This document shows, one piece after another, positions 1 through 10,850 of a DNA stretch of 64,000 nucleotides. The notes under the pieces were generated by a model. That model ran no database searches. It saw only the letters and a list, made by a program, of their open reading frames with translations, and had not been told where the DNA came from. Origin of the DNA: Paralithodes platypus (lineage: Eukaryota; Arthropoda; Malacostraca; Decapoda; Lithodidae); assembly GCA_032716605.1 (NCBI GenBank), contig CM064501.1:22745008-22809007 (forward strand), read 5' to 3'. The stretch's first letter is position 1. Each line of letters opens with the position of its first letter. The translations under genes and the position numbers were made by a program.

Positions 1-1113
1 CTCGGTCGATTCTAGTTCGGAACGTGCGAGTCACGCCGTGATAATCGATGGTGACTTGATAGGCATTTGGGACATGTATGATGGTGTAGGGCCCGACATA
101 GCGAGGGCCTAATTTGTTGGTGACAGGGAGGTTGGCTACCATTACGGTGTCATGGATGGCGAAAGGGTTTTTATCATCGGGGCTATCAGTTTTGGTGTCT
201 TGACAGGTTTGGGCGGTATGGAGGGTGTTTTGCAGATGTTGCAATGGGTCAATTGTGGAGGTGTTGGAGGGGAGGTGAGCGTGATGGTGGAACGGCAGTA
301 ACAGGGGGGGCACGCCGTAAACACGTTCATGAGGGGAAATACTGTCTTCTCGGGGACAGGTGTTCATGCCCCATTGTATCATCTTTAGTTGTGATGGCCA
401 GTCTGAGGTGTTAAGACCAATCATTTTTGTATGTAACTGGTTGTTGATGGTGCGATGGCTGCGTTCGCATATAGCATTTCCTTGAGGCCAGTACGGGGAT
501 GAGTGTTTGATCTTAATACCGCATTATTGGGTGAACTGGTGCCAAACGTGTCCACTAAACTCGGGGGCATTGTCGGATAGAAGAGCAAGGGGAAGGCCGA
601 ATATAGGGAACACTTCTGTGGCAAGCAGTGTGGCGACTGTGGTGGCTGTGTGGTCTTTAACTGGGCAGGCTATTAAAAATTTTGAATATACGTCAACAAA
701 TGTGACGATATAGCGGTTGCCGGCGTAAGAAGGAAACGGGCCCATGATGTCGAGGGATAGGACTTGGAACGGTTTGTTGGCAGAAATGGTACCAGCTGGG
801 CCTGGGGTGCGTGATCTATCCTTCCCCAATAAACAAGGTTTGCAGGATTCTGTCACTCGTTGTGCAATTTTGGAGGGGTTGGGGGTCCAGTATTGATCTG
901 CGAAGATTTTTAACATCTTCTTTTGTCCAAGGTGTATGCCGTTTCCCTCGTAGATGGCAATCATGTAGTCGTGGGCAATGGTGGGGTCTAAGACTATGTG
1001 ACCGGAGTCTGTGGCAAGTTGATCTCCCCAGCGAGTCAGTTTCCTGAAGACATTTAACGGTATCCAGGGTGGTCTGATTCTTGTTTCCCAAGATTGAATT
1101 AGTGAGGGGGCTG
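1..1113 (-). pseudogene. pol (integrase part): Gypsy-1 integrase, broken
   Basis: The minus-strand translation has the zinc-binding region (GNGIHLGQKK, then ESCKPCLLGKD), the catalytic core (SLDIMGPF and VTFVDVYSKF, with SDNAPEFSGH holding the second aspartate) and, at 1-130, a C-terminal GPRYVGPY segment of the GPY/F type. An in-frame TAA at 524-526 cuts the core just before the expected catalytic glutamate stretch, which follows in the same frame (WPQGNAICERSHRT). The frame also differs from that of the upstream RNase H, implying an indel near the C-run at about 1105-1113. Family role: inserts the cDNA copy into the genome. The C-terminus continues past the window edge. Confidence 0.85.
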
Positions 1114-2448
1114 AGGGGGAATTATGTTGGTGGATGGGGTAGATAAAAGCTCAGTGTTTTGTAAGGCGGCTAGGTTGGTGGGGGGGTCTTTTGGTACTGG
1201 CAAATGTGACAGGGCGTCTGCATTGGTGTGAAGTTTGCCTGGACGATACTGTATTGTAAAATCGTAGTCCTCTAGTGTCTCCCTCCAACGTACCAAAATG
1301 GCTGAGTTGGTTTCGCACTTACGCAACCATTGCAAAGATTGATGGTCGGTTATTATATCGAGTTTTGCGCCCAACACAAATGACCGGAAGTGGCTGAGAG
1401 CCCAAATGATCCCTAAGCACTCTCTCTTGGTGGCTGCATAATTCTGTTGTGCTTGGTTGAGGGTGGAGCTGGCATACGCTATCACATGTTCCTCTCCGTC
1501 TCTGACTTGAGCTAAAACTGCACCAATGGCGTACAGAGATACGTCGGTATAAAGACGGAAAGGTTTATGGTAATCAGGGAAAGCGACAATAGGGGCTTGG
1601 ATTAGCTTTTGTTTCAAAGTGTTAAAAGCGAGGTCTCTTTCAGGTGTCCAGGTGAATGGGGTGTCTTTGTGGGTGAGTTGGTGGAGGGGTGTGGCTATGG
1701 TGGCAAAGTGGGGGACGAAACGTCTGTAGTATGTGGCTAAACCTAGAAAAGAACGTACTCCTTTAACGGTGGTGGGTGGGGGTTGGTTTTGTATGGCTTG
1801 AAGTTTCTTTGGGTCTGGTGCAATACCATGTTCAGATATTACGTGGCCGAGGAAATCTACCTTATTTCGGGCAATCTCGCACTTTGAGGGTTTTAATTTC
1901 AACCCGGCGGCTCGGATTCTTTGAAGGACTTGTCTCAACCTGAGGAGGTGTTCTTCCCAGGTCGGTGAGTACACAATAATATCGTCTAGATAGGCTAGGC
2001 AGGTTTCCCAGGTTAGGCCATGTAATACCGCTTCCATCAAACGGGAGAAAGTGGCGGGTCCGTTACAGAGGCCAAAAGGTAGGACGTTAAATTCGTAGTG
2101 GTGGCCACCACTAGTGGAAAATGCTGTTTTTTCTTGGTCCTCTGCCTTGATAGGCACTTGCCAATACCCTGCTTGCAAGTCGAGGCTAGTGAACCATCTG
2201 GATCCGTATAGGGAGTCAAGGGAATCGTCTATCCTGGGTAATGGCGTAGCGTCCTTAATGGTTACGTCATTCAATCTCCTGTAATCGACGCAAAAACGGG
2301 TTGACCCATCTTTCTTTTTTACTAGGACAACAGGGGAAGACCAGGGACTAATAGACGGGGTGGCAATACCGGCGTCTAACATCTCTTGGACTTGGCGTTC
2401 CTCTTCCTGGCGTTGTATGGGATTTTTTCTACGGGATGGTTGTCTTAT
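1099..2448 (-). CDS. pol (RT-RH): Gypsy-1 reverse transcriptase-RNase H
   Basis: The open frame is 427 codons from the ATG at 2382, but homologous sequence (RQEEERQVQEM) continues in frame upstream to about 2448, so the ATG is not a true start. RT motifs in order: VLVKKKDGSTRFCVDYRRLN, SLDLQAGYWQV, LPFGLCNGPATF and the catalytic YLDDIIVY box at residues 131-134. RNase H follows (YTDVSLYAIGAVLAQ, KRECLGIIWAL, TDHQSLQWL, HTNADALS). The enzyme copies element RNA to DNA and degrades the template. RT and RNase H are intact in this frame. The upstream pol frame is separated by an apparent one-base loss in a C-run near 2448-2454. Confidence 0.9.
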   Translation of the reverse strand: MRQPSRRKNPIQRQEEERQVQEMLDAGIATPSISPWSSPVVLVKKKDGSTRFCVDYRRLNDVTIKDATPLPRIDDSLDSLYGSRWFTSLDLQAGYWQVPIKAEDQEKTAFSTSGGHHYEFNVLPFGLCNGPATFSRLMEAVLHGLTWETCLAYLDDIIVYSPTWEEHLLRLRQVLQRIRAAGLKLKPSKCEIARNKVDFLGHVISEHGIAPDPKKLQAIQNQPPPTTVKGVRSFLGLATYYRRFVPHFATIATPLHQLTHKDTPFTWTPERDLAFNTLKQKLIQAPIVAFPDYHKPFRLYTDVSLYAIGAVLAQVRDGEEHVIAYASSTLNQAQQNYAATKRECLGIIWALSHFRSFVLGAKLDIITDHQSLQWLRKCETNSAILVRWRETLEDYDFTIQYRPGKLHTNADALSHLPVPKDPPTNLAALQNTELLSTPSTNIIPPQPPH

Positions 2449-2957
2449 GGGGGGCCTGTGGTGTTAATGATGTGTTGTTCTACATCGGTCTGTCCGATTT
2501 CAGTGGGTTGTTGGGCAAACACGTCACTGAACTCTAGCAATAGCTCATATATGCTGTGTTTTTGGTGGTCGGATAATGTGTCCGGGAGAGGGGGCAATTG
2601 GAGGCTGGTAGGGGTGTCATTAAAATCTATGGGGAGGTCATCAAAAGTTTCGAGGTCTCCTATAATGAGACCTTTTGGTAATGTCAGGGATTCCTCAGAG
2701 ATATTTGCCACTAGAATGTGGTTGATGCGAGCGGAAATGATGGCGGGTTGTAAGAGGCAACGATTGGGGTTGGTGGACGTGGTAGTGGGGGAAAATATCA
2801 TGTGAGTTTGGGGTATGGGTCGAAGGTTAACCCATTTTTGATGGCGGGGGGGAATTTGGCATTTATCTTGAACTACAGCTGGGCTAATGATGGTGGGGGA
2901 TCGACTGGCGAGCAGGTGCTCGGTACGCATAAGGGGGGAAAGGTCACTTTGGTGGGG

Positions 2958-3795
2958 GTCACGCGTGAGGGGGGGATTAACGGAGCGTGTGGGAGGATCA
3001 GCGGGGCGAGGTGTGAGGGATTTAGAAAACGGAATTTGTTGGAGGGACTGTGGAGGGTTGGTGCGGGAAGAGTGAGGTATAGAAGATGGGTTATTGGTGG
3101 AGGACTGAGGTACTGATTGGGGGTTGTTAGAAGGACGAATTTGGGGAGTTTTGTCGGTGGCAGTGACGGTTTGTTTGGAGTTTATATGGAATGGGTGGGT
3201 TTGTCTGTCATGAGAGGGCGAGTCAAGTGTGGGGTTTTGAAGTTTTCTAGGGGTGTGAATTGTGTGGGGGTGGAAGGGAGATACTGACGGAAAACTGTCA
3301 CAAGGGGAATTTGGTTGGTTGTGGAATAGCTGGACATTTCTGGGGGCATGGGGGAACATGGTTGGGTCCCTAGGTCGTCACGCGTGAGGGGAGGATTAAC
3401 GGCGCGTGTGGGAGGGTCAGGGTGGTGAGAGGTGAGCGAGTTAGAAAACGGGATTTGTTGGTGGGATTGCGGAGGGTTGGTGGGGGAAGTGTTAGGTGTA
3501 GAACATGGGTTATTGGTGGAGGACTGATGTATTGATTTGGGGTTGTTAACAGGACGAATTTGGGGAATTTTCTTGGTGGCAGTCACGGTCTGGTTAGCGG
3601 TTATCTGGGACTGGTGAGTTTGTTTGTCATGAGAGGGCGAGTCAAGTGTGGGGTTGTGAAGTTTTCTAGGGGTGTGAATTGTGTGAGGATGGAAGGGAGC
3701 TACTGACGGAAAACTGTCACAAGGGGAATTTTGTTGGTTGTGGAATAGCTGAACATTTCTGGGGGCATGGGGAAAACATTGTTGGGTACATAGGT
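2958..3795 (-). repeat. Tandem duplication (about 419 bp x 2) in the Gypsy-1 protease-RT linker
   Basis: Two diverged copies, 2958-3376 and 3377-3795, both begin GTCACGCGTGAGG on the plus strand and end at a GTTGGGT...TAGGTCG stretch. Translated on the minus strand both give a proline-, serine- and asparagine-rich linker (PHAPRNVQLFHNQ in each). The first copy lies in the ORF that ends at 2445, the second in the ORF starting at the protease, so the frame changes between them. Confidence 0.85.
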
Positions 3796-4540
3796 CGGCA
3801 TTTTCCCTGGAAACACGTGTACATAAATATTTGATAGAATTGTGGTTACATACATCAGAGTCTGTCCTGGAAACATGGGAGGATTTATCCTGGACAGAGT
3901 TACGAGAATTGAGGGGATTACCGAGAGGGAGTTGCTTGGACTTGTCTTCTTTCGTTTGTTGAGGCATTTTTTCAACGAATTGAGTGATATTTTGAGAGAA
4001 CTCGGGGCAAGGGGAGGGGTTAGAAGTTACCTTAGTGCTAGCTGCAACTTGGTAACCCTGACTCAGAGTTTGTTGAGGGGGAAGGTGTTTTTTTCTTTTT
4101 GTGAATAGGTTTCTGCGTGATTGGTTTGTCAGAGGCTTTGGGTTGGATTTTTTTTTGAATGAGATCAGCCTCTGGCTGCAGTCAACCTGGCCCTGGAGTT
4201 TTTGAAGGAGGTCAAGTCCAAGGAAACCATCGTAATGTTTACAGTGAGAGGAAAATACTGTGAACGTGTGATAACAACGAGCATGGGGGGCAGGAGTAGT
4301 TACTGACAGGGGCAAAGTGTCTCCTAGGAGATTTAAGTAGGTATCAGCAGCTGAGATTAGTTCTGCTTTGGTGGTTAACAAGGGGCCAAATAGTCGGTGG
4401 TGTTGATCATAATAAGACTTGAACAAACATGACTTGGCAGCTCCCGTGTCGATTAACAAGCGGACAGGAATGTCCTTGATTTTGGCCATGTAATAAATGG
4501 GGGCAGTGCGGTCAGTTATGGCGTCCCCCGCCGAGGCCAT
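3182..4540 (-). CDS. pol (protease part): Gypsy-1 aspartic protease with a proline/serine-rich C-terminal linker
   Basis: 452 codons from ATG 4540. The catalytic triad DTG is at residues 31-33 in the context RLLIDTGAAKSCLF, followed by a retropepsin-like flap region and YDGFLGLDLL at about residues 100-110. From about residue 140 the protein is low-complexity (P, S, N, Q, T), so the protease domain fills only the N-terminal third. Family role: processes Gag and Pol. The frame ends inside the duplicated linker and the rest of the linker continues in another frame (2445-3359). It lies 17 bases downstream of the gag stop. Confidence 0.8.
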   Translation of the reverse strand: MASAGDAITDRTAPIYYMAKIKDIPVRLLIDTGAAKSCLFKSYYDQHHRLFGPLLTTKAELISAADTYLNLLGDTLPLSVTTPAPHARCYHTFTVFSSHCKHYDGFLGLDLLQKLQGQVDCSQRLISFKKKSNPKPLTNQSRRNLFTKRKKHLPPQQTLSQGYQVAASTKVTSNPSPCPEFSQNITQFVEKMPQQTKEDKSKQLPLGNPLNSRNSVQDKSSHVSRTDSDVCNHNSIKYLCTRVSRENADLCTQQCFPHAPRNVQLFHNQQNSPCDSFPSVAPFHPHTIHTPRKLHNPTLDSPSHDKQTHQSQITANQTVTATKKIPQIRPVNNPKSIHQSSTNNPCSTPNTSPTNPPQSHQQIPFSNSLTSHHPDPPTRAVNPPLTRDDLGTQPCSPMPPEMSSYSTTNQIPLVTVFRQYLPSTPTQFTPLENFKTPHLTRPLMTDKPTHSI

Positions 4541-4557
4541 CTTGGGCGGGGGGTACT

Positions 4558-5995
4558 TTAAAAATCCTGGGAGTCGGTATCTACCTCCTCCAGGGTTTCC
4601 TCGGTATCATCTGAGGTCATGATAGGGGCTATTTCTCCGGTGTGCATTTCCTCCATTTCTTGCTCTTGTCCCAACTCCTCTTCATTTACAGAAATGCGAG
4701 GAGTAAAGGGGCGAGGTTTGGCAGAGTCACGAATTTGATGGAGGGCACACTGAGCACTACAGGCAGGGAAATCATAGGGGTTGATAATTACTAATGTAGG
4801 ATTTTTACTTTGGTAGGTGTTGTAGGTTTTGTTCCGGTTGAAGATTCTGCGTGGCTGGGTAGGTTGGAACCGGGGCCTACTGGGTTGGGGTTTGCCGGAA
4901 GGGTAGGTGGGTCTGTTGTGGAAGGATGAGGATGGGTAGGCATTCTTGGAGTTTTGGTGGTCGGGGTGCTGCGGGTGTGTGGGAAACCTCTTTATTACAG
5001 CGATTTGGGTGGGTGCTTCTGTGCGCACGGCCAAAATACGTCGGATTGTGATGAGATCTTTTTTATATCCGACGAAATCGTGCACACGGAAATGATCTTT
5101 TACTGCTGAGGGCAATATTGATACAAGGTTGACCAGAATCTGCTGCTCTTGTTGGATTCTGGTCAATGTGGGGAAAGAAACTTTTATATGTTGGGCGATC
5201 TTATTCACTGTGGCATCTAGATCGCCTTCGAATTTAGTGTCTTGGATACGGGTGTGGGCCACGAAAACGCCCAACGAAGGCTTAATGGCTTCTATCACTA
5301 TTGGACGAAATTCGTCCCATGTGAGAGCAGGGTGCACTTGGTAGGCAACCAGGGAAATGGCTTTTCCCAGGTGCGTTAACACCTTACGAGCGGCCTATGC
5401 GGTTTATTTATATGTACCGCCCAGCGGGGTGTTTTTAGCCAAAATAGGGCTGTTTACGTGATCATTTTCATGCCTAAATAAGCCCCAGAACGTAAAACAA
5501 GTACCTATCCCTGAAAGGGCATAAACAGAGCTTTCGAATGACACCATAACGATCCTTTTATGATGGCTAGTTTTCTTGCAATAACCGTGCAACGCGAGTG
5601 CAAAAATCATGTAATTCGGTACTTTCCCCATATAATTCAGTATGTAGCGAGTGAGAGAGGGAGGAGGGAGCTGAGATTCGTGTCAGTAGGTTCGCCGCGG
5701 TGGTCTGGAGCAGTCATACGCTCGCTAGTCTCCTGCCACCACTTGTCTCTCTCTCTCAGCAACATTACGTGCTGAAATTGCCACTCGACCTATGTCGAGC
5801 GCCGCCACATAGTCCAGCTTTATTTAACTCGACTTATGTGGTGAGCCGCTAATTAAGGGTTAATGTCACGGCTATCTTTTCTGCGTCCGTGGTATAAACT
5901 AGGTCAAGTACGGGTTTCACTATGTCCATGAACGTTTCGATCTCGTAAGTTTCTCCATAATAATGAGGGATGGGAATGTGAGAACGGTGCGCCAT
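4558..5995 (-). pseudogene. gag: Gypsy-1 gag, split by MITE A
   Basis: The N-terminal part is read from a likely ATG at 5995 down to 5860 (contains IVKPVLDLV). The remainder, 5379 down to 4558, encodes LTHLGKAISLVAY, then an alpha-helical capsid-like region, a basic Pro/Arg/Asn-rich region and an acidic C-terminus. Gypsy-2 gag at 42116-42565 has the homologous run without interruption (VVKPVLDIVF then LGRHMSLVS), which shows that 5380-5859 is an insertion. Reading through the single TTAA restores the frame. No CCHC zinc knuckle was seen; a CSAQCALHQ stretch near residue 210 of the distal part may be a relic. The start codon is the first Met close to the LTR end and is tentative. Confidence 0.75.
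5380..5859 (+). mobile_element. MITE A copy 1 (TTAA-flanked, piggyBac-like)
   Basis: 480 bp, flanked by TTAA at 5376-5379 and 5860-5863. The left end reads CACCTTACGAGCGGC and the right end reads GCCGCTAATTAAGGG, an imperfect terminal inverted repeat (CCCTTA...AGCGGC). Four further copies of almost the same length are in the window. TTAA duplication and CCC ends are the signature of piggyBac-type transposition. There is no transposase, so it is non-autonomous. It interrupts Gypsy-1 gag. Confidence 0.9.
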
Positions 5996-6076
5996 GATGT
6001 TATCGTGTTCTGGCTGTTCCAAACTTGCAATGTAATGCAACCTTTTATCCGAATCAAGAACCACCGCTGCCGCCAA

Positions 6077-6807
6077 TGTTATGCCCTGTTTTTCTACAGG
6101 ATTAACTTGGGTAATGTGAGTTCTAACTGACTGGGTATATAAGGCTGCATGCACAATACAAGGTATGAGGAATAGAGAACACAAAATAAACACACGGTAA
6201 CAAGACACACGATCACGTTTATTGAAGATGAATAATAGGAAGCATAAGAAGGTATGAATTCTCGTACAAGACAAATGATAGAAATGAACAACTAGCATTA
6301 GTGGATCTGGATGGAGCCTACTCTCCCACTTCCATCGTTCAGGTATACTCTTCTGATCACTGGCTTGGTTCGCAAGTTTATATACTAGAAGACATCAATG
6401 TTACTTATAGATTCAATTTCACTAATTAGATTTATTACTGGCAGTTCTGGTGCACAAGTAGTAGTTCACAGACTAGAATTAGACACGCGTATTTTTAGAG
6501 CACGGGAATTCTAGTAACCTCAGGGGGGTACTGATCTAAGTTTTATATTCTTATAGCAGAAATACGTAGAACACAAATCAGTGGGCGAACGTTAGATATC
6601 ACTAGGGTTTTACTTCTATGTAATAATATCTGAATAGGGGTAATTACGAGTTAATGTCGCCTGTTAATTAATGAACACTGATACGCTTAGCACTTCCCAA
6701 TAGAATGGTTGTATATGAATTATACTGGGGCAAAGATATAGCCACTTCATAGAAAGATTAATAAGTGAGTCTCTAATTAGTACTGTAACACGGTAGTACA
6801 CGGTAGT
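6077..6807 (-). mobile_element. Gypsy-1 5' LTR, outer end uncertain
   Basis: It begins (plus strand) TGTTATGCCCTG next to the primer-binding-like leader. A minus-strand AATAAA lies at about 6217-6222, as expected for an LTR polyadenylation signal. The partner LTR is outside the window, so the outer end cannot be fixed; recognisable CR1 sequence starts at 6808. No genes are seen here. Confidence 0.5.
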
Positions 6808-7507
6808 TTTCAATGCGGATAAATGTAAAGTACTACATATCGGATACCTAAATGAGAAAGCAAACTATTCGATGAATGGCACTCAGCTTAAGAATGTAAA
6901 CAGAAAAACCGATCTGGGAGTAACAATATCGAGTAACCTAAAACCGAGTCAACAATGTTCAGAAGTTGTTAAGAAGGCAAACAAAATAATTGGCTTTATA
7001 GGCAGGTCATTTGAGCATAAATCCAAAGAAGTTTTCCTAACCCTTTACAATTCCTTAGTCCGCCCTCTTCTGGAATACTGTTTCAATCCTGGTGCCCTTA
7101 TTACCAAAAAGATATAAACAAGCTAGAACGAGTTCAACGTAGAGTTACCAAAATGATACCTAGCCTAAAGAACAAACCATACGAAGAGCGTCTTAGAGAA
7201 TTAAATCTATTTCCTTTAACCCAGCGCAGATTAAGAGGTGGCTTAATTCAAAGGCATCGACAATATGAACTGTAGTAAGTACTTCACTATCGACCAATCT
7301 AATTACACGCGGGAAAACGGTTGCAAAATTATTGGTAAATCTTTTAACTCACACGAATCTAAGAATTTCTTCTTCAATCGAGTTGTTAACTTGTGGAATG
7401 GGCTTCCCCGAAACGTTATAGACTGCATCACCGTTGATTCATTTAAACTCCGCCTAGACAAATATCTCGCTTCAAACCCGCGACTGACTGCGTTTGTAAA
7501 TGAATAA
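6808..7507 (+). pseudogene. CR1-like LINE, 3' fragment of the reverse transcriptase
   Basis: The translation starts inside the RT thumb region (ADKCKVLHIG), continues with KTDLGVTISSNLKPSQQC and NSLVRPLLEYC, shifts frame near 7117, continues with LERVQRRVTKM-like sequence, and ends SFKLRLDKYLA and a stop at 7505-7507. The order matches the C-terminal third of the CR1 ORF at 30792-33722, but the sequences are clearly diverged, so this is another subfamily. It is 5' truncated and frameshifted. Confidence 0.85.
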
Positions 7508-9692
7508 CTTTATTTTATCCCCCCCTCAGTTACTAACCCATCTGTCCCCTACTAAGTTCCTAATCCTGCCACGGACATTAGTTCCAGGGCAGTAATTCCC
7601 TTTCCAATGTTCCCTTACCCACTCTAAACCACTGTTTGGACACTTGATCCTCAGTGTTTTGGAGGACAAGCAACCTAGAAGGGTCACTAGATCTGTTGTT
7701 GCTTGATTTCCTTTGTACTACTAATAAAGTGAATCTGGGGTAGTATTTGGTTGGTCTGGTCCTGGTTATTTTGCGTCCGTGATGTTGGGGGCTAACGACT
7801 GGTTCCGCGGCCGTCCAGGGGGTCCATATGTAGGAAGTTCTCAAGACGGATCTCTTGGTGATTGTTGCTGGCTACACACTTATATACCCACTGGTGTGTG
7901 AAGGTTATAAGGTGCACGTAGATTTCTTGTACGTGGACAGATGCTTCTATCTCAAATCTGCCACGGAGTCTGCCGGCTCTGGAATTCAAATCTCAGGAAC
8001 AACACAAGGGCAGATCTAGAGGTCAACTTAAGGGAGCCAGCCACTGGTTGGTGTCTATCTTTCAACTGATTTTACTGGGGGCGGGAGCTGGGTTTATAGG
8101 CTCGGTTTTGGACCCTGTAGGCCATAGGGATCTCGAGTCTTATGGAATTATTTGAGCTCTCAATAGATACGGGGACTAGGTAAGGTGGTGATTACTGTTG
8201 TGGCACATGGCTATAGGGAGCCTTCATAATGTGATACAACTGAGCCTTAGTAAGAAGTACTATTTTGGATATACTAGAAGTATTGAGGGGAGGGAGACTG
8301 GATCTACTTTGCGAGGAGGACTGGGACAGCTGTGATAGGAGCGTCTCTCTTACATTGCTCAGTCTTCATTCTATGGTATAGCTGAGGTGCTAATTTGATT
8401 ATCCGAGTATGCAAGAAAGGTGAATGGGTTATTGTGGGTTAATAGAGGTTAGTAAAGGGGTTAGTCATGCATGGTTAGTTCATTGATAGGAAGAATTCCT
8501 GTACTACCTGGCAATGACCCGGAAGTCAAAACAGGGGTCAGGTATACCTCCGCAGGGGTGGGGGTCTCCCTCCTCGGGTGGGTAAAAAAGGGGAGGTGCG
8601 CGCCCTCTCTCTGTGATGGTCGTCCGGCGGCTGTGGCTAGGGGCTTGCCATATCACAAGTGTTTGTAATAACCCTCTGTTTATGAGACAGATGTGGGTGT
8701 TCATAATACCAAAACCGAAGGTGCCTTGACTAGCTGGATTAATCGGTTGGGTTGTTAATTGCATGGTTTGCTGGATGTGGTGGAGACTGGGTTGCTAACT
8801 CTGCCACATTTATCTGGAAGTATGGCAATAGAAGTTTGTCACTGGCGAGGCGGCTAGCCTCGCACTGACGATCATTTGGTACAGGGTTGTGAATGGGTTG
8901 TGAGGGAATAGATAGCATGCAAAGGGTTAGTAAAGTTCTAATGTTGTTCCGTCCTAGTAAGGGAAGGTAGGCTGGATAGGAGTATATATATAAAAGGTTG
9001 GAGAATGTTAGCAACGGAAAAATCAAGGATATTCAGGAGGTGTGGTGGAGAGGCTAGGTCGGAAAGGAGTGGAGGAGCGTGGGGGGTTAATGAGAGGGAG
9101 AGGGTTCAGGGGGCTACGTGGAAGTTTGACCCTAAGGACTCCGGGCGTAGGGGTGGCATTAGAGTACAGTTGATATTTGAGTTTGGGGGTTAATGACAGG
9201 GAAAGTATGTTAGCCAAATGCTACCGGGGGATGAGTAATAGGCATATGAGTCTGGAAAGGATAGAATCATGTGGACTGTGGGGCTGTGGGGAAGAGGGGG
9301 TTAACTGTAGGTGAGTGCTTGACTGTGGATCAAAGTAGGGAAAAACATGGTGTATTATTACTCGTCAGTACGATGGTTATGGATATTGTTTATCTGACAC
9401 TATTTCTTGCTGATCTAGTTGTTCCTGGGAACTGCGTTTTCTGTGATATATACACCAAAGAAAACGACAGTTTTTAGGGGTTAACTTCGGTATTGTTTCG
9501 TGGTGAAAATGCGTCGAGACAATGGTAACAGAGGGTTGTATATACAATCTCTGGTTGGGGTAAGAATTAAAGTTACTGCATGGTGGCTAACATCTTCAGT
9601 CATTGCTGGCTAGGTCTTACAGGAACAATGGTTCTATATACACTGGTGTACCCGTGGGTATCATAGTTTCTTATCAATTAGGACATGGGGTT
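7508..9692. other. Unassigned stretch, no gene recognised
   Basis: Only short ORFs on both strands, none with a recognisable domain. The plus strand is G/T-rich with scattered GGGTTAGT-like words around 8420-8470 and 8890-9240. No terminal repeats, tRNA-like boxes or coding similarity to the other elements were found by eye. Confidence 0.4.
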
Positions 9693-9696
9693 TTAA

Positions 9697-10175
9697 CCCT
9701 TAACTAGCGGCGCGCAACATAAGTCGAGTATAATAAATCTGGACTATCTGGCGGCGCGCGACATAGGTCGTGTGGCAATTTCAGCACGTAATGTTGCTGA
9801 GAGAGAGAGACAAGTGGTGGCAGGAGAGTAGCGAGCGTATGACTGCTCCAGACCACCGCGGCGAACCTACTGACATGAATCCCACCTCCTCCCTCCCTCT
9901 CTCACTCGCTACATACTGAATTGTATGGGGAAAGTACCGAATTACATGCTTTTTGCACTCGTGTTGCGCGGTTGTTGCAAGAAAACTAGCCGTCATAATA
10001 GGATCGTTATGGTGTCATTGGAAAGCTCTGTTTATGCCCTTTCAGGGATAGATACTTGTTTTACGCTCTGGGTCTTATTTAGGCATGAAAATGATCACGT
10101 AAACAGCCCTATTTTGGCTAAAAACACCCCGCTGGGCGGTACATATAAATAGACCGCTAGCCCGCTAATAAGGTG
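9697..10175 (-). mobile_element. MITE A copy 2 (inverted relative to the others)
   Basis: 479 bp between TTAA 9693-9696 and TTAA 10176-10179. The left end CCCTTAACTAGCGGCG and right end CCCGCTAATAAGGTG are the family A termini in the opposite orientation. The interior is nearly the same as the copies at 5380, 20657, 29658 and 63247. Confidence 0.9.
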
Positions 10176-10179
10176 TTAA

Positions 10180-10850
10180 CATACTACTTCTCGGATGGAA
10201 GAACATACATAGATTTATGGGGGCGGTTGGTCTTCAGAAACTTAGTCTGGCAAGACAAGGTATTTTAAGGGGGTGAACATATTACTTCTCGGATGGAAGA
10301 ACATACATAGATTTATGGCTGTCTGAACTGGTTGGCATTGGCTCAACCTAGGGACAGGGCATGGGTGTATTAAATGAATGTGTATTCATGTTCATCATAA
10401 TGTAGGTAGAGTCTGGCGGGTAAGAGGTGTAGGACACGAAGCAAAATAGAGTAGTGTGGACTGTGGATACGAAGGAGGTGATTGGAAGACGTATAACAAT
10501 TGTGGAAAAGTAAATGGAAGAGATGAACACAATGGCGGATAAAGATAACTAACCTAAGGATTGAATACATAGATTTATGGCTGTCTGAACTGGTTGGCAT
10601 TGGCTCAACCTAGGGACAGGGCATGGGTGTTTTAACCTGGGAGGAACATACATAGATTTATGGGGCGATTGGTCTTCAGAAACTTAGTCTGGCAAGACAA
10701 GGTATTTTAGGGTATGTTGATATTGGCATCCTAACTTAGGGACAGGGCATGGGTGTATTAACTTTAAGGTGTATTTATGTTCATCATCATGTAGGTAGAG
10801 GTGTAGGACACGAGGGGTAGTGTATACGCGAGGTGTGGAAAAGGTCAGTG
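10180..10850. repeat. Shuffled block repeats
   Basis: A block starting ACATACATAGATTTATGG occurs at about 10203, 10301, 10564 and 10646. It is followed by one of two alternatives: GGTCTTCAGAAACTTAGTC (about 10225 and 10669) or CTGTCTGAACTGGTTGG (about 10318 and 10580). A block GGGACAGGGCATGGGTGT recurs at about 10350, 10612 and 10739. The order differs between repeats, so this is not a simple tandem array. Part of the second block (GTCTGAACTGGTTGGC) recurs once more near 10907. Confidence 0.75.

Larger units (their letters stand above)
1..6076 (-). mobile_element. Gypsy-1 LTR retrotransposon, internal region (runs off the left edge)
   Basis: Read on the minus strand the order is gag, aspartic protease, reverse transcriptase, RNase H, integrase, which is the Ty3/Gypsy order. 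The 5' LTR boundary is inferred at 6076/6077, where minus-strand sequence ending CATAACA is followed by TTGGCGGCAGCGG, a primer-binding-like leader also present in similar form in Gypsy-2 and in the long-LTR element. The 3' LTR lies outside the window. The element is dead as it stands: MITE A splits gag, two C-run frameshifts break pol, and integrase has an in-frame stop. Confidence 0.9.
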
